Origin: UBA9160 sp035489755
GTDB taxonomy: Bacteria; Myxococcota_A; UBA9160
DNA length: 64,000 nucleotides
Direction: 5' to 3'
Assembly: GCA_035489755.1 (NCBI GenBank)
Contig: DATGZK010000060.1
Coordinates: 4,723 to 68,722, forward strand
Of the stretch, positions 33,723-42,088 are shown in pieces; position 1 is the stretch's first letter; each line of letters opens with the position of its first letter. Both the position numbers and the translations under genes were made by a program. The notes below the pieces were generated by a model. It saw only the letters and a list, made by a program, of their open reading frames with translations. It was not told the DNA's origin and did no database searches.

Positions 33723-36136
33723 CAGCGGTGAGCCTCCTGCGCCGTGGCGCCGAGCTCCACGAGCTCGGATTCGGCCCTCGCGCGATCCGGAAATGCTCCC
33801 GCGCCGAGAGCCTTTTGGAAGGCGGCGCGTGCGCCGTCACGATCGCCCGCCTCCTTGAGTGCGAGGCCGAGATGGTAAGACGTGGTCGGGGCATCTGGCT
33901 TCTTGTCGAGCGAACGTCGAAAAGCCTCCGCGGCCCGTTCGTACTCACCGCGCTTTAGGCGGACGTAGCCCAGCGTGTCGAGGGTCTCGGCTGTGGGCTC
34001 CGAGGCGACCGCCCGATCGGCCAGGCGCAGTGCGAGGTCGAGGTCGGCGCCGCGCTCCGCCAGGATGTACGCCAGGTCGTTCGCAGCTCCCATCACCTCG
34101 GGGTTATGTTCGACCACACTGCGCAGGCGCCGCTCTGCGTCCTCCCGCCGACCTGCCGCCAGTGTCAGCTGAGCAGCCGAGTAGGCATTCGAGCCGTCGC
34201 GGGGTTCGAGCGAGCTCGCGCGGTCGAAAAGCTCGATGGCGCGGTCTCGGTTGCCCGAGAGCGCTTCGAGCGTCGCGAGTCCAGCCACGGCGGGAGCGTA
34301 GTTCGGATCGAGCTTCGACGCTTTATCGAAGTTCGCGCGGGCTTGCTCAGGCTTGCCGAGCTTGACCAAGACACGACCCTGGAGGTCGAGGAACGCCGGC
34401 ACATCGGGATGGGCGGCAACGGCGCGATCCGCCCGAGCGGCGGCGGCGTCACTCCTGCCTGTCGCGAAGAGACCATCCACCAGCGCACGTAGGGCCTCTG
34501 CGTTCGCCGGGGCGGTGTAGTCGAGGTCGGCGTGCTCGAGCAGGTACACCACCGCTGCCTCGCCTCCGCTCTTGCGCTCGAGGCCCGCGAGCAAGACCCA
34601 GCCCGCAGCTTCGCTGCCCGGGAGTGCGCGCAGCGTCGTCGCCGCCTCTCGCGCCCCCTTTGCGTCGCCGCCGTCAGCGCGTGCCAGAGCGAGGACGCGC
34701 AGCGCAGCGGGGCGCCACGGCGAAGACTCTTGCGCGACGGGTCCGACGAGAACCGCGGCATCCGCGGGATTGCCCGACGAAAGGAGTGCGCTTGCGAGCG
34801 CGATCCTCGCAGCGGCGTTCGAGGGATCAAGGCGAAGCGCGGTGCGGTACTCGGTCAGCGCGCGCTCGCGATCCCGGAGCTGCTCGGCGGTCTGTCCAGC
34901 CAGGACGTGCGCACCCACGTTCTCGGGCCAGCGGGCGAGCCCCGTTTCAAGGGCGTCAAATGCCTGGGCAAAATCCTTGCGGGCGTAAAGCAGCTCGCCC
35001 CGCAGGAGCTCGCGGGGCGCTCCGTCGGGAAGGGAGGTCACGACGGCCTCCGCACCGTCAAGATCTCCTCGAGCGATCAGCAGGTCCCCTCGCTCGAAGC
35101 GGAGCCGCTCGTTGCCACCTGAGAGGTTGACCGCCTTGTCGAGGGACTCGAGGGCGCGGTCCAAAGCTCCGCGACTGCGCTGAAAGTCGGCGAGTGCTTT
35201 CCAAGCCTCGAACGAGCTCGAGAAGTCCTTGGCCAGTCCCAAAAGCGTGGCTTCCGCCTCGTCGTTGAGGCCGCGGCGTGCCAGGTCCTGCGCGAGACCC
35301 AAGCGCAGGGGGATCGAATCGGGTGCGAGCTGGGTCGCTGCCTGCCAGAGTTTCGTGCCCTCTGCGGCGCGGCCATGTGCAGTGTACATGTCGCTCGCCG
35401 CACGGAGCACGCCAGGGTGAGTCGGATACTCGTCCACACACGCAACGATCGCCTGTTCGGCACGCGCCTCGTCGTGACGCTTGTCTCGGATCAGTTGCGC
35501 GCGTTCCGCACAGGCCCGCGCCGCGAGCGAGAGATCGCCGTTGGCCTTCGCCTTTTCAACGATCGAGTCGTACGTCTTCTCGGCCTCAGACACTCGGCCA
35601 AGGAGCAGGAGCGCGGCCACGCGGACAAGGTCGCCACCCACTTGCTTCGGCTGGAGCTCGTTCAGCTTGTCGGAATCCGCCAGAGCCGCCGGCAAGTCCC
35701 CCGCGTTGAGATGTGCCTGCGCACGGACGCCCCAGGCTGTGAAGCGGCTCGGGTCCTTTTCAATTACACGATCGGTCGCGGCCACGGCTTCGTCATAGGC
35801 CTGTCCCGAGACGAGCGCGGAGGCGAGGAGGATCCCTCCTTCGATGGCGTAGGCATCACTTTGGCTGGCCTTGCGCAGCGACCACACCGCCTCGGAGGTG
35901 CGCCCGGTCTGCACAAGGCCGACCCCCAACAAATAATTCGCTTCAGCGTTGTTCGGACTTTTGGCGAGGATCTCGCGCAGGGGCTCGAGGGTCTCCGCAT
36001 AGCGACCGCTCGCCTGCAGCGAGCGCAGCTCTGCGAGATGCTTGTCCACGCTCTGTCCGCAGGCGCAAAGGGCGACTGCGAGGAAGAGAAAGGCGGCCGG
36101 GGATGCATGGGAGAACAGACGAGAGCGCGCAACCAT
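33722..36136 (-). CDS. large TPR-repeat lipoprotein
   Basis: An 804-residue protein. The signal peptide AAFLFLAVALCAC ends in an LCAC lipobox, so it should be lipid-anchored. TPR-like units fill the rest, for example LRSLQASGRYAETLEPLREI, NYLLGVGLVQTGRTSEAVWS, AWKALADFQRSRGALDRALE, TLGYVRLKRGEYERAAEAFR and YHLGLALKEAGDRDGARAAF. It probably scaffolds a cell-envelope complex for glycan or protein export, as do similar TPR proteins in exopolysaccharide loci (inference). The ATG at 36136 is preferred because of GGGAG nearby and the signal peptide directly after it. It leads a unit with the second TPR gene and the membrane glycosyltransferase. TACGGT (36165-36170) lies 28 bases upstream. Confidence 0.82.
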   Translation of the reverse strand: MVARSRLFSHASPAAFLFLAVALCACGQSVDKHLAELRSLQASGRYAETLEPLREILAKSPNNAEANYLLGVGLVQTGRTSEAVWSLRKASQSDAYAIEGGILLASALVSGQAYDEAVAATDRVIEKDPSRFTAWGVRAQAHLNAGDLPAALADSDKLNELQPKQVGGDLVRVAALLLLGRVSEAEKTYDSIVEKAKANGDLSLAARACAERAQLIRDKRHDEARAEQAIVACVDEYPTHPGVLRAASDMYTAHGRAAEGTKLWQAATQLAPDSIPLRLGLAQDLARRGLNDEAEATLLGLAKDFSSSFEAWKALADFQRSRGALDRALESLDKAVNLSGGNERLRFERGDLLIARGDLDGAEAVVTSLPDGAPRELLRGELLYARKDFAQAFDALETGLARWPENVGAHVLAGQTAEQLRDRERALTEYRTALRLDPSNAAARIALASALLSSGNPADAAVLVGPVAQESSPWRPAALRVLALARADGGDAKGAREAATTLRALPGSEAAGWVLLAGLERKSGGEAAVVYLLEHADLDYTAPANAEALRALVDGLFATGRSDAAAARADRAVAAHPDVPAFLDLQGRVLVKLGKPEQARANFDKASKLDPNYAPAVAGLATLEALSGNRDRAIELFDRASSLEPRDGSNAYSAAQLTLAAGRREDAERRLRSVVEHNPEVMGAANDLAYILAERGADLDLALRLADRAVASEPTAETLDTLGYVRLKRGEYERAAEAFRRSLDKKPDAPTTSYHLGLALKEAGDRDGARAAFQKALGAGAFPDRARAESELVELGATAQEAHR

Positions 36137-36164
36137 CCGAGTCTCCCAGGGTGAAGAGCCCGCC

Positions 36165-36170
36165 ACCGTA
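36165..36170 (-). promoter_or_regulatory. TACGGT, putative -10 element of the TPR unit
   Basis: TACGGT on the minus strand lies 28 bases before the ATG at 36136 and belongs to the recurrent TA(G/C)nnT set. A perfect 8-bp inverted repeat sits 30 bases further upstream. Confidence 0.3.
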
Positions 36171-36200
36171 GCGCCGGTCATTGGGCCCACCAACGCCCTT

Positions 36201-36220
36201 TTGCTTGCGCAGGCAAGCAA
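36201..36220 (-). promoter_or_regulatory. perfect inverted repeat TTGCTTGC-GCAG-GCAAGCAA
   Basis: Eight-base arms at 36201-36208 and 36213-36220 with a four-base centre, about 65 bases upstream of the TPR operon start and about 30 bases upstream of its putative -10. It is a plausible binding site for a dimeric regulator. No regulator gene is adjacent. Confidence 0.4.
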
Positions 36221-36919
36221 TTGGAGCTGATTCCGTGGGGAGCGAAACGGCTTCTCTCCGGGAGTGAGCGAAGGTGGTCCATCTTGGGGGTACCCGCGGG
36301 GGTGCCCGGTTTTGGGAAGAGCCTTAAGAAGCCCGCGGCATCTCCAAGAGGAAGAAGGCTCCGGCGCAGGCAGCGGCCCGCAACGCTCCCGAGGGCGGGC
36401 ATGAACGGTCACCTCGTAAAGGCGTGAGCGGCAGCGCAGGCGGGCAGGACGCTCGCGGCAGTGAAGGGTCTACGGAAGGCAGCGGAGCCTGGATTCGACC
36501 GCTTTTTCGCGCTCCCGAACGAGCCGAGCTCCGCGGGCGTTCGCTATGGCCCCGGCTTCCACGCCCTCGTGCTGGATCTCGCGGGAAAGTGGATCGCCAT
36601 GGCCCGCGTACGCGGCTACGACTCGCAACCTGGGCCCACGTGCATCTGCTGCGCGGCGAGTGCTAGGAGGGCTGTCTCCACGCTCGAGCGTGCTGTCCCT
36701 TCGTGGCGGACCGCAGGACGAGCTCTCACGCCAGGAGCTCAACGACGCGCGCACAAAATTCGCGGAATCGCAGGCCGCGGCCACCCCATAACACGCGCAT
36801 CGCCCGAAGCGCGGGATCCCCCGACCGAGGGCAGAAGACGAAACCCCGAACGAGCCCACGCGCCGCGAGTGCGTCCCTGCTAAGCTAAGGCCTTCTCACT
36901 CCCAAATCATGGAGCCCAT
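36221..36919. other. gap of about 700 bases without a convincing gene
   Basis: A plus-strand frame at 36461-36883 (MKGLRKAAEPGFDRFFALP, later GPTCICCAASARR) has some ordinary-looking residues at its start but turns Arg/Pro-rich; I do not trust it. Two similar GGGG(T/G)-CCC(G) segments in tandem occur near 36285-36309. TAAGCT at 36881-36886 is a putative -10 element for the zinc-ribbon gene. Confidence 0.35.
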
Positions 36920-37324
36920 ATGCCCCGCCACGCAGTCGGGGGCGATGTCGACGCTTGGTGCAACCGCTGCAAGCTCGTCCTCGCCCATACCATTCATGCC
37001 ATCGTCGACGGAAAGATCCGTCGCGTGCACTGCAATACATGCAAACAGCAGCACGCCTACCGGGCGCGTGCACCGGGAGAGAAGGCCGAGCCTCGCAGCG
37101 GCTCGCGTGCGGGCGCACGGCCCCGCGTGCTTGCCTACGATGAGCTTCTCGGCGGCCGTGGTCTGGGCGACGCGCGTCCCTATTCGACGCGTGAGCGTTT
37201 CGAGGCGGGGAGTGTCCTCGCGCACCCCGTGTTCGGCCTCGGCGTGGTGACAGACACGCGCGACGGCCGCAAGATCGAGGTGCGGTTTCCCGAAGGCGCT
37301 CGCACCCTCGCGCAGGGGCGCTAA
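36920..37324 (+). CDS. small zinc-ribbon protein of a deltaproteobacterial family, function unknown
   Basis: A 134-residue protein. An N-terminal zinc ribbon has DAWCNRCKLVLAHTI and VHCNTCKQQHAY (two CxxC pairs, about residues 14-17 and 38-41). A Lys/Arg/Gly-rich linker follows, then YSTRERFEAGSVLAHPVFGL with GVVTDTRDGRKIEVRFPEGA, a small beta domain like those in RNA-polymerase- or nucleic-acid-interacting modules. I recognise this two-part layout from Myxococcota-type genomes, where it is annotated only as hypothetical. A role in nucleic acid or ribosome binding is inference. It converges with the Gfo/Idh/MocA gene with only 23 bases between stops. Confidence 0.75.
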   Translation: MPRHAVGGDVDAWCNRCKLVLAHTIHAIVDGKIRRVHCNTCKQQHAYRARAPGEKAEPRSGSRAGARPRVLAYDELLGGRGLGDARPYSTRERFEAGSVLAHPVFGLGVVTDTRDGRKIEVRFPEGARTLAQGR

Positions 37325-37347
37325 CGCGCTCGCGCTTCCGAGAAAAC

Positions 37348-38418
37348 CTAGAAGCCGAGCTCACGCAATGCGACGGGGCGTCTCTCTTTCACGCTGCGCT
37401 CGGCGGCGCTGCCGACTGCCACGGCGAGAGCTCCATCCTCCACGCTGACGAGCGGCCTCCCACCGCTGCGGATCGCGTCCCGGAAGGCGAGGTGCTCGAG
37501 CAAGGTGGACCCGTGATGAGCCCCGCTTTCGCGCGCGCGGGGGTCGAGCTGGAAGCGGATCGTCGTGGGCTCGTTCCGCTCCCGCCGGGTGAGCACGAGC
37601 TCGTGGCGCGGGAGGAAGGCCTCGGCCTTGCCGCGGTCGCCCGTCGCCGCGATCTCCATCTCGTGCGTCGAGTTCTCCGCAAACATGCAAAGGTCAAGCA
37701 GCCCCCGGGCACCCCGATCGAAGTCCACCACCACGTACGCGTTGTCGAGGATGTCTGGCGCTCCTTCCGCATAGCGCTCGTCCAAATGGTTTACGTCCAT
37801 CGCGCCGGAGCCGTAGACCAGCGTGGGCCGCTGCTCGGTGATGAGATTCATGAGGTCGAAGAAGTGACAGCTCTTCTCAACGAGCGTACCGCCGGTATTT
37901 CGCGAGAAGCGGTTCCAGTTGCCCACCTTCTGCAGGAACGGAAAGCGGTGCTCGCGAATCGCAAGCATCCGGATCCGCCCGACCGCGCCGGCGCGAACCT
38001 CCTCCAAAAGGCGCGCCACCGGTCGCATGAAGCGATACTCCATCCCGACCCAAACTAGGCCGGGATGCTTGGTGGCCGCCTCCATCACCCGAAGGCAATG
38101 CTCGATCTCCGTGCACAGCGGCTTTTCGACGAGGACGTGCTTGCGGGTGCCAAAAACCGCCTGAAGCACCTCGTAGTGAGTGAAGTTCGGCGTCGCAATC
38201 ACGACGGCATCGACCGGCGCGCGCACGAGGAGCTCGCGGTAGTCCTTGTATTCTTCGACATTCCCACCCGCGGCGAGCTTGCCAAGGCCGCGGCTCCGCT
38301 CGTCGGGGTCGGCGATGGCCGTGATCCGCACGCCGGGAACGATCTTCAAGTTGCGGATGTGCTCGCACCCCATCATGCCGGTACCGATGATCCCGAACTG
38401 GATGGTGTCGCCCGCCAT
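37348..38418 (-). CDS. Gfo/Idh/MocA family oxidoreductase
   Basis: A 356-residue NAD(P)-dependent oxidoreductase. The Rossmann domain starts IQFGIIGTGMMGCEHIRNLK (GxGxxG), followed by ITAIADPDERSRGL and VDAVVIATPNFTHYEVLQA. The conserved EKP motif is in KHVLVEKPLCTEIEHCL (Lys about 100) and the C-terminal domain has GGTLVEKSCHFFDLMNLI with the catalytic-region His/Asp. Typical substrates are sugars, inositols or their derivatives. The ATG at 38418 follows GGAGGCGAG; in-frame codons upstream run into the divergent gene. It is transcribed away from an aldo/keto reductase gene with 45 bases between starts. Confidence 0.9.
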   Translation of the reverse strand: MAGDTIQFGIIGTGMMGCEHIRNLKIVPGVRITAIADPDERSRGLGKLAAGGNVEEYKDYRELLVRAPVDAVVIATPNFTHYEVLQAVFGTRKHVLVEKPLCTEIEHCLRVMEAATKHPGLVWVGMEYRFMRPVARLLEEVRAGAVGRIRMLAIREHRFPFLQKVGNWNRFSRNTGGTLVEKSCHFFDLMNLITEQRPTLVYGSGAMDVNHLDERYAEGAPDILDNAYVVVDFDRGARGLLDLCMFAENSTHEMEIAATGDRGKAEAFLPRHELVLTRRERNEPTTIRFQLDPRARESGAHHGSTLLEHLAFRDAIRSGGRPLVSVEDGALAVAVGSAAERSVKERRPVALRELGF

Positions 38419-38448
38419 CTCGCCTCCGTGGGCCACGCCGCGCTGTGA

Positions 38449-38454
38449 TAGCCT
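38449..38454 (+). promoter_or_regulatory. TAGCCT, putative -10 element, near-leaderless
   Basis: TAGCCT ends nine bases before the ATG of the aldo/keto reductase gene at 38464, overlapping TAAGCT at 38454-38459. There is no ribosome site in between, which suggests a leaderless or nearly leaderless mRNA. Confidence 0.35.
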
Positions 38455-38463
38455 AAGCTTCCG

Positions 38464-39381
38464 ATGGACGCCCTCCCGATTCGGGCCGAGCCGCGCCCGC
38501 TCGGTCGAAGCTCGTTGCACGCGTTCCCGCTTGCCTACGGCTCTTGGCGCTTTGCGGGGAGCTCACTGCGGGAGGCGCGAGCGAAGATCGACGCGGCACT
38601 CGAGATCGGCGTGAATCTCTTCGACCACGCCGATATTTACGGTGGGGATGGCGCAGCGGAGGAGCTCTTCGGAAAGGTTCTCGCCGAAGCGCCGAACCTG
38701 CGCAGCCGGATGCTCGTCGCCACAAAGGGCGGAATTGTCCCCGGGGTTCCCTACGACTCGAGCGCCGCGCATGTGCGCGAAGCGTTCGAGGCTTCGCTCC
38801 GCCGGCTCCGCGTTGACACGATCGACCTCTACCAGATCCACCGCCCGGACCTGCTCGCTCATCCCGGGGAGGTTGCCGATGTCTTCGTCCGCCTGCGGGA
38901 TGCCGGAACGCTGCGGGAAGTTGGGGTATCGAACTACACGCCGTCGCAGTTCGAGGCGCTCCAGCGCTTCCTGCCTTTTCCCATCGCAACCCACCAGCCC
39001 GAGCTCTCTTGCTGGGCGCTGGCGCCGCTGCGCGACGGCCTTCTCGATCAATGCCTGCGCCTGCACGTGACTCCGCTCGCCTGGAGCCCGCTCGCGGGAG
39101 GTCTGCTCGGCCTCGGGGTCGCCGAGGCGCGCGGCCGCGCGGGCGGAGAGCGTCTTGTCGCGCTGCTCGGAATTCTCGACGCGCTTGCCGCGCGCGAGGG
39201 CGTGGGCCGCGCGGCAATCGCGCTGGCCTTTCTGCTCGCCCACCCCGCCGGCGTGATCCCCATCCTCGGCACGCAGCGCGTCGCGCGCATCCGTGAGTCG
39301 ACCGATGCGCTGCGAGTGCATCTCTCCCGCGCGGACTGGTATGCGGTGCTCGAAGCATCCCAAGGAGCGCCGCATCCGTGA
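38464..39381 (+). CDS. aldo/keto reductase
   Basis: A 305-residue AKR barrel. The catalytic tetrad can be placed: Asp and Tyr in NLFDHADIYGGDG (about 50-60), Lys in VATKGG (about 86) and His in YQIHRPDLL (about 124). VGVSNYTPSQFEAL, the segment HQPELSCW and ATPLAWSPLAGG-like VTPLAWSPLAGGLLGLG are the usual later blocks, with IPILGTQRVARIRESTDAL for NADPH binding. It reduces carbonyls with NADPH; the substrate is unknown. It shares a GTGA stop-start overlap with the downstream LLM gene, and diverges from a Gfo/Idh/MocA gene, suggesting a shared carbohydrate or ketone pathway. Confidence 0.9.
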   Translation: MDALPIRAEPRPLGRSSLHAFPLAYGSWRFAGSSLREARAKIDAALEIGVNLFDHADIYGGDGAAEELFGKVLAEAPNLRSRMLVATKGGIVPGVPYDSSAAHVREAFEASLRRLRVDTIDLYQIHRPDLLAHPGEVADVFVRLRDAGTLREVGVSNYTPSQFEALQRFLPFPIATHQPELSCWALAPLRDGLLDQCLRLHVTPLAWSPLAGGLLGLGVAEARGRAGGERLVALLGILDALAAREGVGRAAIALAFLLAHPAGVIPILGTQRVARIRESTDALRVHLSRADWYAVLEASQGAPHP

Positions 39382-40469
39382 GCGCCGCCGAGACCCATCG
39401 CGACCCGGTGGAGGTGGCGTGGTTCTGCCCGCTCTGTGACGACGACTACGAGTACCTCGGTGTCCACGATCCCACGCTCAAGAGCTCATTTTCCCACTGC
39501 CGCGATGTGCTGCTTCGCGCCGAGGCAAACGGTTTTGACAACATCCTGTGTCCATCCGGCTACGCACTCGGCATCGACAGCGTGGCCTTCGCTGCCGGGG
39601 TCGCCCCGCTCACCTCGTCCATCCGGCTCCTGGTGGCGGTACGCTGCGGCGAGATGTTTCCGCCGCAGCTTGCGCGCCAAATGGCGACGCTCGACCGCAT
39701 GCTCGGCGGACGCCTCACGATCAACATCATCTCGAGCGATCTTCCCGGCGCTCCGCTGGATTCGAAGCCGCGCTACCAGCGCACACGGGAGTCCATGCGC
39801 CTCCTGCGCGACCTGCTTGGCGGAAAGCCCGTCGCGCACCGCGGCGAGTTCTACAACCTCGAGCTCGCGCCCCCGGCACTCAAGACGATCTCGGGCCGCT
39901 GCCCACCCCTCTACTTTGGAGGGCTGTCCGAAGAGGCCCGCTCCGTGGCAGCCGAGGAGGCGGACGTCTTTCTGATGTGGCCCGAGCCGTTGCCAGCGGT
40001 CCGCCGCCTTCTCGACGACATGCGAGGTCGCGCCGCGCGCGCCGGCCGGGTGCTCCAGTTCGGCTACCGGGTGCATGTGATCGTGCGCGAGAGCGAGGCG
40101 GCGGCACGCGCCGCTGCACAGACCCTCGTCTCCCGCCTCGATGACCAGCTGGGGCGGGAGATCCGAAAGCGCTCTCTCGACCACGCCTCCGAGGGAGTGC
40201 GGCGGCAGGCGGAGATGCGGGTGGCTGCCGACGAGGAGGGCTTCGTCGAGGATCACCTGTGGACGGGCATTGGCCGGGCGCGCAGCGGCTGCGGCGCGGC
40301 GATCGTGGGAGACCCCGACCAGGTGCTGGCGAAGCTCGAAGCGTATTCTGACCTCGGGATCCGTGCCTTCATCCTTTCCGGCTACCCCCACGCGCGGGAG
40401 TGTGACCTTTTCGCGCGCTATGTGCTGCCTCGCCTGCGCCGTGCGCCACTCGAAGGTGCTGCCTTCTGA
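39378..40469 (+). CDS. LLM class flavin-dependent oxidoreductase (SsuD-like)
   Basis: A 363-residue luciferase-like monooxygenase of the alkanesulfonate-monooxygenase (SsuD) shape: VAWFCPLCDDDYEYLG at the start, AEANGFDNILCPSGYALGID, LLVAVRCGEMFPPQLARQMA, TLDRMLGGRLTINIISSDLP, YNLELAPPALKTISGRCPPL and YFGGLSEEARSVAAEEADVF. Unlike SsuD it lies next to an aldo/keto reductase rather than sulfonate transport genes, so the substrate is open. It starts at a GTG overlapping the previous stop (GTGA). This is the third LLM gene in the window and is not closely similar to the other two. Confidence 0.88.
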   Translation: MSAAETHRDPVEVAWFCPLCDDDYEYLGVHDPTLKSSFSHCRDVLLRAEANGFDNILCPSGYALGIDSVAFAAGVAPLTSSIRLLVAVRCGEMFPPQLARQMATLDRMLGGRLTINIISSDLPGAPLDSKPRYQRTRESMRLLRDLLGGKPVAHRGEFYNLELAPPALKTISGRCPPLYFGGLSEEARSVAAEEADVFLMWPEPLPAVRRLLDDMRGRAARAGRVLQFGYRVHVIVRESEAAARAAAQTLVSRLDDQLGREIRKRSLDHASEGVRRQAEMRVAADEEGFVEDHLWTGIGRARSGCGAAIVGDPDQVLAKLEAYSDLGIRAFILSGYPHARECDLFARYVLPRLRRAPLEGAAF

Positions 40470-40546
40470 ACTGGCCCGGCCGCCCTGAACGATCGGAACC
40501 ACAGGTTTGAGGCCTGCGCATCCACAACCCAAACGGTGGCGGATGT

Positions 40547-41824
40547 CTACGAGGTTGCCTTGTAGCGGCGCCCCATCAGCGCGACTGCACCGAGTGCGAC
40601 GAGGACCAATACCGCGCCGGCCAAGAACGTGGCCGGCGGACCGCGACGCTGCCACAGCCAGCCCGCGAGGCCACTCGCCATCAGCAGCGCAACCCCGAGA
40701 ACGAAGTTCAAGATGCCAAAGGCCGTGCCACGGGCCGACGCGGGTGCGGCATCCGCGACGAGCGCGGAGAGCAGACCCTGTGTCAGCCCCAAGTGAATCC
40801 CCCAGAGCAGAACGCCCGAGAGGACGAGCCATGGACCGCTCGCCGCCGCAAGCACGAGGTCGGCGACGCCGAGAATCGCGAAGCCCGAGAAGAGCAGAGG
40901 AAAGCGAGATCCGCGATCCGAGAGTCGCCCGGCGGGATAGGAGAACCCTGCGTACACCACATTCATTGCGACGAGCATGAGGGGCGCCAGTGCTGGACGA
41001 AGCCCCACACTCTGGGCGCGCAGGATCAGGAACGCCTCGCTGAAGCGCGCGAGGGTGAGCAGGCCCGCGCTCGCGACGAGCCACCAATACGCCCTTGGAA
41101 GGATGCGCCATGCCGCTCCGTCCCGGACGGGAGAAGGCACCGGGGTCTCGCGCGCGGCCGGCGGCTCGTCCACACCCAAGAGCATCAGCGCAACGGCGAC
41201 CAACGCCGGAGCGGTGGCGATCCAGAAGACGACACGGAAGGCTCCGCCCGTCGCTACCATGAAGAGTGTCGCAAGAAGGGGTCCGACGAACGCTCCGGTG
41301 GTGTCGAGGGCTTGTCGCAAGCCGTAGCTCGCCCCGCGCAGTTCTTGCGGCGCAAGCTCCGCCATGAGCGCGTCGCGCGGCGCACCTCGCACGCCCTTGC
41401 CGATGCGATCGACCAAGCGCGCGGCGAAAACCCACTCGATGCTCCTCGCGAGCGGAAAGATGGGTTTTGTCACGGCCGCGAGCGCGTAGCCCGCGAGGGC
41501 GAGGGGCTTGTGGCGCCCGAGCCGGTCGGAGAGCGCTCCGGACAAAACCTTGGTGATCGAGGCCGTTGCTTCGGCCACCCCCTCGATCAGGCCGACCGAG
41601 ATCGCGCTCGCGCCGAGGACGCTCACGAGAAACAGCGGGAGGAGCGCGTGGATCATCTCCGACGAGACGTCCATGAAAAGGCTCACGAACCCGAGAGCCC
41701 AGATGCTCCGCGGGACGGCGCCAAGGCCGCTGCGCTTTGCCGAGGGGTCTACGGCTTGTGCCCTTGGGCCGTTCGCAACCACGGATCTCCCAGTTGCTGT
41801 CCCATGGCCTCGCGGATCCGTCAC
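40547..41824 (-). CDS. MFS transporter
   Basis: A 425-residue protein with twelve predicted membrane helices. The MFS motif between helices 2 and 3 reads GALSDRLGRHKPLAL, and RIGKGVRGAPRDALMAELAP follows as in the YajR/UMF-like drug-efflux group. The second half repeats the motif as GRLSDRGSRFPLLFSGF. The cytosolic N-terminus is about 40 residues and may start later than the GTG used here. Substrate unknown; efflux is more likely than uptake by resemblance. It diverges from the cstA gene with 264 bases between, where I see no further gene. Confidence 0.85.
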   Translation of the reverse strand: MTDPRGHGTATGRSVVANGPRAQAVDPSAKRSGLGAVPRSIWALGFVSLFMDVSSEMIHALLPLFLVSVLGASAISVGLIEGVAEATASITKVLSGALSDRLGRHKPLALAGYALAAVTKPIFPLARSIEWVFAARLVDRIGKGVRGAPRDALMAELAPQELRGASYGLRQALDTTGAFVGPLLATLFMVATGGAFRVVFWIATAPALVAVALMLLGVDEPPAARETPVPSPVRDGAAWRILPRAYWWLVASAGLLTLARFSEAFLILRAQSVGLRPALAPLMLVAMNVVYAGFSYPAGRLSDRGSRFPLLFSGFAILGVADLVLAAASGPWLVLSGVLLWGIHLGLTQGLLSALVADAAPASARGTAFGILNFVLGVALLMASGLAGWLWQRRGPPATFLAGAVLVLVALGAVALMGRRYKATS

Positions 41825-42073
41825 ACCCCACCGCGCGGAGAGCGCGCCATCTCACCGGGGCGCCGCAAGGCAGGCAATCCTCGGCGCCGCCGGCGCTCGC
41901 TTGGCAGCTTGCCTCCATCGGTCGCATGAATCGGCGGGACCACGCGACCTGCGGCGCTTTCGCACAGGGGAGCGCAAGGTTCGCCGAGATCGACGAGCAA
42001 GTCCATCGTGGAGCGCCGTCAGCGCCGTGGGGCCACTCACCAAGAGCCCGCGCCTTCTGCGAATGCGCCGGGT

Positions 42074-42079
42074 TAGAAT
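42074..42079 (+). promoter_or_regulatory. TAGAAT, putative -10 element before cstA, near-leaderless
   Basis: TAGAAT ends nine bases before the cstA ATG with no ribosome site between them. It is the best match to TATAAT in the recurrent hexamer set. Confidence 0.4.
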
Positions 42080-42088
42080 CGCGGCCGC

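Noticed and set aside
32382..36136. Naming the TPR genes as PEP-CTERM/exosortase-system PrsT
   Set aside because: The architecture is similar, but no exosortase, PEP-CTERM protein or sensor-kinase partner is in the window.
36461..36883. Plus-strand frame of 140 codons
   Set aside because: The first third looks protein-like, but the rest is Arg/Pro-rich, there is no family match and no clear ribosome site.
39486..41927. A minus-strand frame of 813 codons
   Set aside because: It is rich in Arg/Gly/Ala without motifs, antisense to the LLM gene and out of frame with the MFS gene.
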